NCBI RefSeq assembly: GCF_030269765.1
Contig: NZ_BSTX01000001.1
Span: 2,535,571 to 2,599,570, forward strand
Reading direction: 5' to 3'
DNA: 64,000 bases
Source: Actinorhabdospora filicis
GTDB lineage: Bacteria; Actinomycetota; Actinomycetes; Mycobacteriales; Micromonosporaceae
The translations under genes were made by a program, and so were the position numbers. Numbering within the stretch: the first letter of the stretch is position 1; every line of letters begins with the position of its first letter. Of the stretch, positions 1 through 8,075 are shown piece by piece. The notes beneath the pieces were generated by a model. That model saw nothing but the letters and a program-made list of their open reading frames with translations. It was not told where the DNA came from and made no database searches.

Positions 1-261
1 GTCACCGGTGTATTCGCGGAGGGCCTCGACGGCGGCGATGGCGTCGGCGGCCTGGTCGGCGAACGGGACGTCGGAGGCGGACGGGCGCCGGTCATAGCGC
101 AGTACCGCGATGCCGTGCTGGGGGAGGACCTCGGCGAGGTGGCGGTAGAGCCAGTGGTCGCGCTCGGGGTTCGAGGCGCCGTGCAGGGGGATGAGGCCTG
201 CGCGGACGGGGCCTTCGGGGAGCGTGAGGGTGGCGGGGAGTCCTTGGACGGTGAGCTCCAT
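1..261 (-). CDS. Alpha/beta hydrolase, C-terminal part outside the window
   Basis: The 87 visible residues are the N-terminal part of an alpha/beta hydrolase or dienelactone-hydrolase-like enzyme. Two beta strands are legible, followed by the LIPLHGASNPERDHWLYRHL stretch, which has the oxyanion-hole HG motif. Next comes an AVLRYDRRPSASDVPF segment typical of the strand and loop that precede the nucleophile elbow. The catalytic Ser, acid and His would lie beyond base 1. The ATG at 261 is chosen because the reading frame upstream closes within about 30 bases. No clear ribosome binding site is visible. The gene runs in the same direction as the deaminase-like gene upstream, about 49 bases away, so co-transcription is possible. 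The substrate cannot be predicted. Confidence 0.75.
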   Translation of the reverse strand, partial: MELTVQGLPATLTLPEGPVRAGLIPLHGASNPERDHWLYRHLAEVLPQHGIAVLRYDRRPSASDVPFADQAADAIAAVEALREYTGD

Positions 262-310
262 GGGGAGGATGATGTCATGGTGATGTCACTGACGTCAAGA
301 GTGGGGTCAT

Positions 311-1537
311 TTAATCGTCGCGGTGATGTCGCGGACGAATTCTGGATGGCGTACTGGATTTGGTTTCGGCCTCGGAGTCCGATTCGGCGGGATCGAGGAG
401 GTTGATCGCGGTGCCGGTGGGGGCGGGGTCGCCGTGGCTCATCTCTTCGAACCCGGGATCGAATGGGGCCGGGGGCTGCGGATCGCGCGCGGCGTCGACC
501 TTGCCGCTCAGTCTGCGCACCGCCGACTTGTCCCCGGCGGCTCCCGCAAGGTCGATCAGCAGCCCGGCCCACTTGCCGATGGCCCGCATGTACTCGATGG
601 ACATCTCACGATCGAGGTAGGGCTTCGCCTTCGCGTTCAGCACTGCCGCGACCTCCGGAAATTGCGCCAGCCACGGCGGCTTGGCCCAGCCCTTGGGTAC
701 CGTCCCGTGGGTTCCGGATGCCACGACCCTCCGACCATAGGTCGCACCGATGGTCTCGTTCACCGCCTCGAAGACCCACTGGCAGGCGGCGCAGGCCTTC
801 TTCACGCCGCCCACGTGGGTGACCTCTACGGGTGTGCGGGCGCCCCCTTCCCCGGACTCGAATTCGGCTCGCCACCGCTTCAGCAGCTCACCGAGCACGA
901 CCATCTCCCCGTGCACGTCGCCGCTCTCGCGGGCCGGGTTGGAGATGAGCCTCGGGTGCCCGGCACCGGTGGCGAGGAGGTGCATGTCCCGCCTCTTCCA
1001 GTGGTAACCGCCGCGCGCCAGGGCCCACAGCTTCTCGCGGTCGCGGTCGGCACGCCGGTTCAGCGCATACCGCACTTGTTTGCCGCGCTCCTTCTTATCC
1101 GGCCGCTCGTCCTGGAGCAGCGGCATCGCGTCGCGATCGATGTTGGCGTCGCCGAGCCGGTCGTCACGCCCGGCGAGTCGGCCCGTCAGCCGCTTGAGGA
1201 CCTTCGGCCGCAGCCGGCTCACCCCGGAGTTGCCCGCGAAGAGCAGCTCGTAGCCACCTTTTCGCGGGACGATCGCGGTCGCGTAGTGGGGCGACTTGGG
1301 CACGCCCGGCGTGCCCTTGATCGTCCGCGCGAACCGGTCCAGCATCCGCAGCTCCACCGGCCGGTCCTTCCCGCCTGCGCCCTCCTCACCCACCCGCTGC
1401 ACCGCCCGGGCCACCGCCGCGTTGCCCGCCGTCCGCTGCAACCCGAGCAGTAACTCCGCAGGTCGGCGCCCTTCACCCACCCGGGTGGCGGCCTCGGCGG
1501 ACACCGGCTCGGACTCGTACGCGCTCACTCGCCGCAT
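311..1537 (-). CDS. LQR-AGN leader protein with predicted deaminase-fold domain (toxin/effector-like)
   Basis: This 408-residue protein carries LQRTAGNAAVARAVQR near residues 33-48. This motif recurs at the N termini of actinobacterial polymorphic-toxin-like and DUF4157 (eCIS-associated) proteins. The central part looks like a zinc-dependent deaminase of the cytidine-deaminase fold: a beta hairpin around residues 85-105 ending in AGNSG, then HGE at about 209-211, then CAAC at about 249-252, with the 38-residue spacing expected between HxE and CxxC. The tail is acidic and Ser/Pro-rich. The ATG at 1537 is preferred over the GTG at 1543 because GGGGAG lies five bases upstream of the ATG. There is no signal peptide. 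No immunity gene or secretion cluster adjoins it. Deaminase activity and delivery are inferences; a purely structural zinc site is the alternative. Confidence 0.6.
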   Translation of the reverse strand: MRRVSAYESEPVSAEAATRVGEGRRPAELLLGLQRTAGNAAVARAVQRVGEEGAGGKDRPVELRMLDRFARTIKGTPGVPKSPHYATAIVPRKGGYELLFAGNSGVSRLRPKVLKRLTGRLAGRDDRLGDANIDRDAMPLLQDERPDKKERGKQVRYALNRRADRDREKLWALARGGYHWKRRDMHLLATGAGHPRLISNPARESGDVHGEMVVLGELLKRWRAEFESGEGGARTPVEVTHVGGVKKACAACQWVFEAVNETIGATYGRRVVASGTHGTVPKGWAKPPWLAQFPEVAAVLNAKAKPYLDREMSIEYMRAIGKWAGLLIDLAGAAGDKSAVRRLSGKVDAARDPQPPAPFDPGFEEMSHGDPAPTGTAINLLDPAESDSEAETKSSTPSRIRPRHHRDD

Positions 1538-1675
1538 GCTCACTCCCCGTGACGATCGAATCCCACTCTTGTACAGCCCTCACCCCTCCCGCACAAGACC
1601 CGCTAGCATTCCCTGTCACATCTCCCGTTCGACGTAGTGGTGAGAAGACAAAAACCACCACCAAGGAGCACCGAC

Positions 1676-1996
1676 ATGCGCTTTCTCATGACCACCGTCG
1701 CCCCCGTCCGCCGCGATGAGGCCCTCTTCATCGAGATGGGCAAGTTCGTCGAGGAGCTCACCGCCTCCGGCGTCCTCCTCTCCACCGGCGGCATGGAGCT
1801 CGGCGGCGTCACCCTCGTCTCCAAGGGCGGCGAGATCACCGTGACCGACGGCCCCTTCACCGAGGCCAAGGAACTCGCCGGCGGCTACGCCATCGTCGAG
1901 GTCCGCAGCCGCGACGAGGCCGTCGAGCTGTCCCGCCGCTTCTTCGGCATCATCGGCGACGGTGACGGCCGCATCCAGGAGCTCTACCAGCCCTGA
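1676..1996 (+). CDS. DGPF (YCII-related) domain protein
   Basis: This 106-residue protein has the family signature DGPFTEAKELAGGYAIVEV in its middle and a beta-alpha-beta ferredoxin-like pattern (MRFLMTTVAP... and later AVELSRRF). YCII/DGPF proteins are small, dimeric and of unclear biochemical role. In actinobacteria they are the standard partner of ECF42 sigma factors. AAGGAG at 1663-1668 fixes the start at 1676, not the further upstream in-frame GTG. The stop codon TGA overlaps the ATG of the sigma factor (TGATG at 1994-1998), so the two are translationally coupled. A TGTCAC element about 60 bases upstream could be part of an autoregulated ECF promoter, but this is not secure. Confidence 0.88.
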   Translation: MRFLMTTVAPVRRDEALFIEMGKFVEELTASGVLLSTGGMELGGVTLVSKGGEITVTDGPFTEAKELAGGYAIVEVRSRDEAVELSRRFFGIIGDGDGRIQELYQP

Positions 1997-3903
1997 TGGC
2001 CACCATGGACGCCACCGGCCGCGCGATCGACGCGGTCTGGAAGCTGGAGTCCGCCAAGATCATCGCCGCGCTGACCCGGCTCGTCCGCGACGTCGGGCTC
2101 GCGGAGGAACTGGCGCAGGACGCCCTCGTCGCCGCTCTCGAACAGTGGCCGGCCGAGGGCGTCCCGGCCAACCCCGGCGCGTGGTTGATGACCACCGCCA
2201 AACGGCGGGCGGTCGACCGCATCCGCCGCGACAAGCGCCTCGAAGAACGGCAAGAGGACCTGGCGCGCTCCCTCGACCAGGCCGACGAGGTGCCCGACGA
2301 CGTCCTGCGCCTCATGTTCGTCTCCTGCCACCCCGTGCTGCCGCCCGAGCAGCGGGCCGCGCTGACCCTGCGCCTGCTCGGGGGGCTCACCGCCGCCGAG
2401 GTCGCGCGCGCGTTCCTGGTCACCGAACCGGTCATGACGCAGCGCCTCGCCGACGCCAAGCGCACCCTCGCCGAGGCGGGGGTGGGCTTCGAGCTGCCGG
2501 CGGGGCCGGAGCTGGCCGCGCGGCTGGCGTCGGTCCTCGAAGTCGTCTACCTGATCTTCAATGAGGGCTACTCGGCCACCTCCGGGGACGACCTCATGCG
2601 CGCCGACCTCGCCCTCGAAGCGCTGCGGCTGGGCCGCGTCCTGGCCGAGCTGGCCCCCGACCACGCCGAGGTGCACGGGCTCGTCGCGCTCATGGAGATC
2701 CAGCAGTCGCGCGCAGGCGCCCGCACCGGCCCCGGCGGCGAACCGGTCCCCCTGCACGAACAGAACCGGGGACGCTGGGACCCGCTGCTGATCCGCCGCG
2801 GATTCGCCGCGATGCTGCGCGCCCGCGCCCTCGGGCAGCCGCCCGGGCCCTACGTCCTGCAGGCCGCGATCGCCGTCTCGCACGCGCAGGCGCCCTCGGC
2901 CGCCGAGACCGACTGGGTGCAGATCGCCGCGCTGTACGGACTGCTCGTGCGGCTCCTGCCGAGCCCCGTCGTCCGCCTCAACCGCGCCCTCGCCGTCGGC
3001 ATGGCCCACGGAGCCGACGCCGGGCTCGCCCTCACCGACGACCTCACCACCGACCCCACCCTGCGCAACTACCACCCGCTCTCAGTGGTGCGCGGCGACC
3101 TCCTCGTACGGCTGGGACGCCACACCGAGGCGAGCGCGGAGTTCGAGCGCGCCGCCGCCCTCACCCGCAACTCCGCCGAACGCGAGTTCCTCCTCGCGCG
3201 CGCCGGTGAGGCCCCCGCGCCCGCCGCGGCCTCCCTCGGGCCCAGCGCCGACGCGTTCCTGGCGCGCGGGGACCTGAGCGCGGCGACCGTCCGCTCCTAC
3301 GCGCAGACCCTGCGGCGCCTGTGCGTGGACCTGGGACGCGGCACGCTCATCGGGACGCTCTCGGCGCGGCGCGTGGCGCAGCTGTTCGGCGTGGCCTGGG
3401 GCGACGCGGCCGCCAAGACCTGGAACCGGCACGTGGCCGCCGCGCGCAGCTTCGCGTCCTGGACCGGCGTGTCCTTCGCCGACGGGCTCGAACGCCGCGA
3501 CGAGGTGCGGGTCTCGGCGCGCGCGATCGCCGACCTGGACGCCGTCCTCGCCCTGGACGCCGCGCCGCGCGAGCGCGCGTTCTGGCGCGTGCTCGCCGAA
3601 TCGGGCGCGAGCGCCACCACGGCCCTGTCGCTGGACGTGGGCGAGCTCGACGGCGACGGCGCGCGCGGGCTGCGCTGGAGCCCGGCGACGACCGCGCTGC
3701 TGCGCGCGCTGACCGGCTCGCGCACCGCCGGGCCGGTGTTCCTCACCGACCGCCGCCCGGGCCCGGGACGGATGCCCGGCCCGGCGGACCTGTGCCCGCA
3801 CACCGGGCGCGCCCGGCTGTCCTACGAGCGGGCGGAGTACCTGTTCAAGACCGCCACGGGCGGCCGGTACACGCTGCATCTGCTGAGCCGGGCCGGGCGA
3901 TGA
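1996..3903 (+). CDS. ECF42-type sigma factor fused to a truncated, catalytically dead tyrosine recombinase
   Basis: Residues 1 to about 402 are a complete ECF42 sigma factor. Region 2 covers about residues 10-85 (DVGLAEELAQDALVAALEQW). Region 4 is at about 110-165. A C-terminal TPR-like domain of DUF6596 type ends in NSAEREFLLARAGE. Such proteins usually stop near 400 residues. Here the same frame continues for about 220 residues that match an actinomycete integrase: a core-binding domain (ATVRSYAQTLRRL) and most of the catalytic domain (GPVFLTDRRPGPGRMPG, CPHTGRARLSYERAEYLF). The first catalytic Arg position reads GASATTALSLDV, so the Arg is missing. The HxxR box breaks off as LHLLSRAGR and stops, and the Tyr is absent. 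The sigma part is probably functional, autoregulating the coupled DGPF gene. The tail cannot recombine DNA but might still bind it. Confidence 0.85.
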   Translation: MATMDATGRAIDAVWKLESAKIIAALTRLVRDVGLAEELAQDALVAALEQWPAEGVPANPGAWLMTTAKRRAVDRIRRDKRLEERQEDLARSLDQADEVPDDVLRLMFVSCHPVLPPEQRAALTLRLLGGLTAAEVARAFLVTEPVMTQRLADAKRTLAEAGVGFELPAGPELAARLASVLEVVYLIFNEGYSATSGDDLMRADLALEALRLGRVLAELAPDHAEVHGLVALMEIQQSRAGARTGPGGEPVPLHEQNRGRWDPLLIRRGFAAMLRARALGQPPGPYVLQAAIAVSHAQAPSAAETDWVQIAALYGLLVRLLPSPVVRLNRALAVGMAHGADAGLALTDDLTTDPTLRNYHPLSVVRGDLLVRLGRHTEASAEFERAAALTRNSAEREFLLARAGEAPAPAAASLGPSADAFLARGDLSAATVRSYAQTLRRLCVDLGRGTLIGTLSARRVAQLFGVAWGDAAAKTWNRHVAAARSFASWTGVSFADGLERRDEVRVSARAIADLDAVLALDAAPRERAFWRVLAESGASATTALSLDVGELDGDGARGLRWSPATTALLRALTGSRTAGPVFLTDRRPGPGRMPGPADLCPHTGRARLSYERAEYLFKTATGGRYTLHLLSRAGR

Positions 3904-3992
3904 GGGCCGCGCGGCTTCCCCTCCGGGCAGACCCTGCTTCCGCCCGCACAACCCGCGGGCGATCAAGGCGGCACTGTGCTTAGCTAACGGGC

Positions 3993-5936
3993 ATGTCCGC
4001 CCACCTCGGCATCGACTTCGGCACCTCGCACACCGTCGCCGTGCTGCGCCGCGCGGACGGACGGGTCGAGGCGCTCACCTTCGACGGCTCCCCGTTAATG
4101 CCCTCGGCGGTGCACGCCGGGACGACCGTCAACGTCGGCCTCGACGCGCTGCACGCCGCCCGCTCCAACCCGGCGGCCGTCGAGCCGCACCCGAAACGGC
4201 GTGTGGACGACGGGACGGTCCTGCTCGGGGACCGCGAGTTCAGCGTCGCGCAACTGTTCGCGGCGGTGCTGACGCGCGTCCGGGAGCGCTGCGTCGAAGT
4301 AGGGCGCACGGTCCCGTCGTCGGTGACGATCACACACCCGGCCGCATGGGGGCCGACCCGTCGAGCGGTGCTGAGGGACGCCGCCTCGCGAGCGGGCCTG
4401 CCCGGCGCGCGGCTGCTGCCCGAACCGGTCGCGGCGGCCGCCTACTACACCGGTGAGCTGGGCGTGGACGTCCCCGACGGCTCGGCGGTCGCGGTGCACG
4501 ACTTCGGCGGCGGGACCTTCGACGCCAGCGTCGTCCGCCGCGTGGGGGACGGCTTCGAAGTCCTGGCCGTGGACGGGCTCGCCGACCTCGGCGGCGTGGA
4601 CCTCGACGAGGCGCTCATCCGGCACCTGCGCGCCACCGTCGGCGAGGCCGAGGCGTGGACGCGCCTGCTGGAGGGCGAGGACCTGGCCACCCGCCGCGCC
4701 CGCGCGGCCTTCCGCAACGACGTGCGCGCGGCCAAGGAGCGGCTGTCCCGGCAGACCGTCGCCGAGCTGTACATCCCCGTCGTGGACGTCGACGCGCACC
4801 TGACCCGCGAGGAGCTGGAGACGGTCGTCGCGCCCCTCCTGGAACGCGCGATGACCGTCACCCACGCCGTGCTCGCCGAGGCGGCCGTGCCGCCCGAGCG
4901 GCGCGCCGGGGTCTTCCTCGTCGGCGGCGGCAGCCGGATGCCCCTGGTGGCGACACTGCTGCACCGGGTCCTCGGGGCGGCGCCGACGCTGACCGATGAC
5001 GTGGAGCAGGTGGTGGCCAGGGGCGCGATCCTCGACGAGGACGTGAAACGGAGCCGGAATCGGAATCCGCTTCCGGCGGGGGCGCCGATGGTCGACGGCG
5101 AGGGGGAGCGGAACCGGAATCCGCTTCCGCAAGCAGGGCCGGTGCCGCATTCGGCACCACCGGCACCCGCCGCTCCCGGCACGACACCGCCCGGCGTCCC
5201 CGTGCAGCCCACCGGACCCGCGTACCCGCAGGCCGCCGCCAGCCCCGGCCACCCTGCCGCCCCTCCTGCCGGGCGGATCGCCGCCACCGCCCCGGTCTAC
5301 TCCCCGCCCCACCCCGGTGCTCCCATCTCGGGCGGCCCGATCTCCGGAGGCCCAGTCTCAGCAGGCCCGATCTCCGGCGCGCCGATCTCGGGCGGCCCCA
5401 CCTCGCCCCCGCCGTTTCCGGGCCATCCCGCCCCGATGGGCGACCGGCGTCCCCTGGCGCTGCGGGCGGCCCTGCCGATCCTGCTGACGCAGCTGGCGTG
5501 CGTGATCATCTCCGGCTTCGGCCTGAACGAGGACCTCGACCACATCGACGAGTGGCCCGACGTCGTCGCCATCATCATCGGCATGGTCTCGCTGACGGCG
5601 GTGATCGCGGGCATCTCGACGCGGCTGCGGGCGATGCGTCCGGTGGCCGTCTACGGGCAGATCGGGATGGCCCTGTTCTTCACCTACTCGGGATCCGCCG
5701 CCACCGAATGGATCCACTACGGCAGCGACGAGCAGATCACCGTCACCACGGTCCCGCTCGCGGTGGCGATCCTGCTCGCGCTGGTGAACGTCGTCCTGCT
5801 GACCGCCCCGGCCACGGCGCGGTGGTACCGGCACGGCGTCCCGGGGGAGACGCCGCGCCGGTGGCCTTACTGGGCGGTGGTGTTCGCGGCCGGTGTCATC
5901 GCGGTGCTGCTGGTGCAGACGCTCTACGGCCTGTGA
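3993..5936 (+). CDS. Hsp70-family ATPase with Pro/Gly linker and C-terminal membrane domain
   Basis: Residues 1 to about 345 form an Hsp70/actin-type ATPase domain. It has the phosphate-1 motif GIDFGTSHT at 5-13, phosphate-2 HDFGGGTFD near 170, and the adenosine motif VGGGSRMP near 309. The usual DnaK peptide-binding and lid domains are absent. Residues about 350-475 are a Pro-rich linker containing degenerate short repeats of the PISGGPISGG kind. The last 170 residues hold about five hydrophobic helices, so the ATPase is probably tethered to the cytoplasmic face of the membrane. Membrane-linked Hsp70-like proteins are common in actinomycetes and not well understood. No Shine-Dalgarno sequence is visible before the ATG, so a leaderless message is possible. 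A bidirectional terminator follows at once. Confidence 0.85.
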   Translation: MSAHLGIDFGTSHTVAVLRRADGRVEALTFDGSPLMPSAVHAGTTVNVGLDALHAARSNPAAVEPHPKRRVDDGTVLLGDREFSVAQLFAAVLTRVRERCVEVGRTVPSSVTITHPAAWGPTRRAVLRDAASRAGLPGARLLPEPVAAAAYYTGELGVDVPDGSAVAVHDFGGGTFDASVVRRVGDGFEVLAVDGLADLGGVDLDEALIRHLRATVGEAEAWTRLLEGEDLATRRARAAFRNDVRAAKERLSRQTVAELYIPVVDVDAHLTREELETVVAPLLERAMTVTHAVLAEAAVPPERRAGVFLVGGGSRMPLVATLLHRVLGAAPTLTDDVEQVVARGAILDEDVKRSRNRNPLPAGAPMVDGEGERNRNPLPQAGPVPHSAPPAPAAPGTTPPGVPVQPTGPAYPQAAASPGHPAAPPAGRIAATAPVYSPPHPGAPISGGPISGGPVSAGPISGAPISGGPTSPPPFPGHPAPMGDRRPLALRAALPILLTQLACVIISGFGLNEDLDHIDEWPDVVAIIIGMVSLTAVIAGISTRLRAMRPVAVYGQIGMALFFTYSGSAATEWIHYGSDEQITVTTVPLAVAILLALVNVVLLTAPATARWYRHGVPGETPRRWPYWAVVFAAGVIAVLLVQTLYGL

Positions 5937-5937
5937 G

Positions 5938-5968
5938 GGCGGGCGGCCCGGGCAATGGGCCGCCCGCC
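5938..5968. terminator. Bidirectional terminator hairpin
   Basis: GGCGGGCGGCCC pairs perfectly with GGGCCGCCCGCC (12 base pairs) around a 7-base loop. It lies between the converging Hsp70-like gene and the secreted-protein gene and starts two bases after the Hsp70 stop codon. Confidence 0.85.
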
Positions 5969-5976
5969 GGAGCGGG

Positions 5977-6471
5977 TTAGTAGCCCGCGGGGGTGAGGGC
6001 GGTGACCTTGGTCCACTGGTCGGTGATGCCCCTACCGGACTTGCCCCAGCCGAGCCGGGTGTCGACCGACGCGGCGCGGCCGTTCAGCAGCAGCTCGTAG
6101 GACTTCCACGCGAAGTCCTTGTTGTAGCACCACACATTGCCGGTACCGGAGCAGCTCGACCTGGCGTCCGAACCGGAGCTGGCGTCGGCCAGCGCGGAGG
6201 CGTCGTCGCTCATCGCGTCGGCCATGTCGAAGGTGATGCTCTGCCAGTACTCGCCGGTGTTCTCCCGGTGCCAGGTGACCTTGCAGTTGCGGATCTTGGC
6301 GTGCAGGTCGTCGTCGCCGTTGATCTGGATCCAGCCGTCGTTCGGGGTTCCGCCGCCGCCATTGGCGTCGCAGTACTTCCAGGTGGTGGCCGCCGAGGCC
6401 GCCGTGGGTACGGCGGCGATGACGAACATGGCGGCCACGGCCGCCAGGAACAGGCCCGCGATCTTCTTCAC
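5977..6471 (-). CDS. Small secreted protein A, paralogue of the protein at 7575-8075
   Basis: This 164-residue protein has a textbook signal peptide: MKKIAGLF, a hydrophobic core, then an A-S-A cleavage site near residue 27. The mature part is about 137 residues with four Cys (YC, RNC, SSC and WC contexts) that could form two disulfides. It ends in TPAGY. The paralogue 1.1 kb away shares the MKKIAG start, all four Cys, the RNCxxTW motif and the PAG(Y/F) end. The GTG at 6471 is chosen because GGGAG lies seven bases upstream and the signal peptide starts there; the frame remains open further upstream without meaning. The divergent ArsR-like regulator is the likely controller. I do not recognise the family; an extracellular role is inferred only from the signal peptide. 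Confidence 0.8.
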   Translation of the reverse strand: MKKIAGLFLAAVAAMFVIAAVPTAASAATTWKYCDANGGGGTPNDGWIQINGDDDLHAKIRNCKVTWHRENTGEYWQSITFDMADAMSDDASALADASSGSDARSSCSGTGNVWCYNKDFAWKSYELLLNGRAASVDTRLGWGKSGRGITDQWTKVTALTPAGY

Positions 6472-6562
6472 GTGGTACTCCCACTTGTCTCGTAACCGGT
6501 TGGGCGTGACACCGAGTGGACAATGGGAGCCCTTGCCTCGCAACGATTGCGTGGAGAAGTCA
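6472..6562. promoter_or_regulatory. Divergent promoter/operator, copy A
   Basis: This 91-base region separates secreted protein A from the ArsR-like gene. On the minus strand TTGTCC, followed by an actinomycete-like promoter region, points toward the secreted gene. The inverted repeat GCAA-CGA-TTGC at 6540-6550 sits 12 bases before the regulator's start codon. Both elements, and the order of the sequence between them, recur upstream of the paralogue (8076-8169). The repeat is therefore the best candidate for the regulator's operator. Confidence 0.6.
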
Positions 6563-7672
6563 ATGATCAGCTTCCGTTTGGGCGCCGCCGACGTCGGCGC
6601 CATCACCGTCGCGGCCACTCCCGTCACCGAGGTCTCCACGAGCCTGATCGTGCACCGCTTCCCGCACCGCCACCCCGAGCACGGCGGCTTCCTCACCGCC
6701 ACGGGCCCGGCCTTCGCGCGGCTGGCCGATCCGGTGCTGTCCGCGCTGGTCACCGACCGGTGGCGGCTGCCCGACTTCCTCTTCCCGCGCCCGGCGGGCC
6801 GCGAGGAGACCTTCGCCGAGGGCCTGGACCGCCTGCGCGGCGGTGATCCGGAGATCGTGGCGCGCGACATCGAACTCGCCTACCTGAGCGCGCCGGTCCC
6901 GGCCGTGCTGCGCGGCACCCCGGAGCGGGTCCTGGCGCGCGTGGCCGATTCCCTGGCCGCGTACTGGGACGCCTGCCTCGCTCCACATTGGACGGCGATG
7001 CGCGCGGCCCTGGACGCCGACGCCGCCCACCGCGGCGGCCTGGCCGTCACGCGCGGGCTCCAGGCGATGGTCGAGTCGCTGTTCCCGACGCTGCGCTGGA
7101 CGCCGGGCGCGATCTTCATCGACGACTTCGGGCAGACCGACTGGGCGGTCACCGTCGCCGGTCGGGAGCTGCGGCTGGTCCCGTCCCTGTTCCTCCAGCG
7201 CGCCACCACCCACAGCGACCTGAACCATCCGCCGGTCATCTACTACCCGGCGCGCGGCCGGGGATCGGTGTGGCTGCCGCGATCCCGGGTCCCGGACGCC
7301 GTGGAGCAGCTCGTCGGCCCGACCCGGGCGGCGCTGCTGGCGCGGCTCGGCATCCCCGCCACGACAACCGAACTGGCGCGCGAGACCGACCGGACCGCCC
7401 CGATGATCAACCGCCACCTGACCGCCCTGCACCGGGCCGGGCTGCTGGAACGCGTCCAGAAAGGACGGTCGGTGTACTACTCGCGCAGCTCCATCGCCGA
7501 TCAGCTGATCGGGGACTTAGGGGCACGCGGAAAGGGCGGCCTCCCCCGTCGGAAGGCCGCCCCCGGTACGGGAACTAGAAGCCGGCGGGCGCCGGCGAGA
7601 TCACCGTGGCCCACTTCGAGCGCAGGGCGATCGGGCCGGAGGACGCGGGTCCCCACGCCACCGAGAACATGA
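6563..7672 (+). CDS. ArsR-type winged-helix regulator with DUF5937-like N-terminal domain
   Basis: This 369-residue protein has a long N-terminal effector-like domain (residues 1 to about 240). An ArsR/SmtB-like winged helix follows at about 255-320 (TTELARETDRTAPMINRHLT as recognition region, then RAGLLERVQKGRSVYYSRS as wing). No Cys metal site is visible in the HTH. GGAG at 6553 supports the ATG at 6563. The last 45 residues are basic, Pro-rich and unlike the family. They are encoded through the terminator hairpin at 7534-7562 and antisense to the 3' end of the secreted-protein-B gene, so the natural stop appears to have been lost. The gene probably regulates the divergent secreted-protein gene and possibly its paralogue. 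Confidence 0.75.
   Translation: MISFRLGAADVGAITVAATPVTEVSTSLIVHRFPHRHPEHGGFLTATGPAFARLADPVLSALVTDRWRLPDFLFPRPAGREETFAEGLDRLRGGDPEIVARDIELAYLSAPVPAVLRGTPERVLARVADSLAAYWDACLAPHWTAMRAALDADAAHRGGLAVTRGLQAMVESLFPTLRWTPGAIFIDDFGQTDWAVTVAGRELRLVPSLFLQRATTHSDLNHPPVIYYPARGRGSVWLPRSRVPDAVEQLVGPTRAALLARLGIPATTTELARETDRTAPMINRHLTALHRAGLLERVQKGRSVYYSRSSIADQLIGDLGARGKGGLPRRKAAPGTGTRSRRAPARSPWPTSSAGRSGRRTRVPTPPRT
7534..7562. terminator. Terminator hairpin lying inside the regulator's 3' end
   Basis: GGGCGGCCT pairs with AGGCCGCCC around an 11-base loop. It follows the stop of secreted protein B on the minus strand. On the plus strand it falls within the extended reading frame of the ArsR-like gene, which suggests the ancestral stop of that gene lay before it. 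Confidence 0.75.
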
Positions 7673-8075
7673 TCTGGTTCGAGGGCGACCGGCCGCTCAG
7701 CGAGATCTGGTAGTGGCTCCAGCCGTCACCGTCGGCGCAGTACCCCTTGCCGTTCGTGGTGCACCTGCCGGGCGCCTGGACGAACCACTCGGCGAGGGCG
7801 ATGGCCGAGTAGCCGTCCTTGTACTCGTCGGCCAGGTCGAAGTCGACCATCTGCCCATAGGAGTCGTTGTCGAGGTCGTGGTACCAGGTGATGGTGCAGT
7901 TGCGGACCTTGCCGAGGATGTGGCCGGCCGAGTCCCGCACGTCGATCCAGCCGTTGCCGCCGGGACCGTCGCACAGGGTCTTGGCCGTCTGCACCGGAAT
8001 CGCGTACGCGGTGCCGGGCAGGAACAGCGCCGTCAGCACCGCCATGGCGGCCAGAATCCCCGCGATCTTCTTCAT
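7575..8075 (-). CDS. Small secreted protein B, paralogue of the protein at 5977-6471
   Basis: This 166-residue protein has a signal peptide (MKKIAGILAAMAVLTALFLP, cleavage near GTAYA) and a mature domain of about 140 residues. The domain has the same four Cys as protein A (LC, RNC, RC, YC), the KVRNCTITWYH motif and a C-terminal PAPAGF. The two mature domains are alike in pattern but far diverged in sequence. GGAG precedes the ATG by about seven bases. The upstream region is a near copy of the divergent operator of protein A, but no regulator gene follows it on the other side. A duplicated secreted-protein unit that lost its own regulator fits best. The function is unknown. Confidence 0.8.
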   Translation of the reverse strand: MKKIAGILAAMAVLTALFLPGTAYAIPVQTAKTLCDGPGGNGWIDVRDSAGHILGKVRNCTITWYHDLDNDSYGQMVDFDLADEYKDGYSAIALAEWFVQAPGRCTTNGKGYCADGDGWSHYQISLSGRSPSNQIMFSVAWGPASSGPIALRSKWATVISPAPAGF

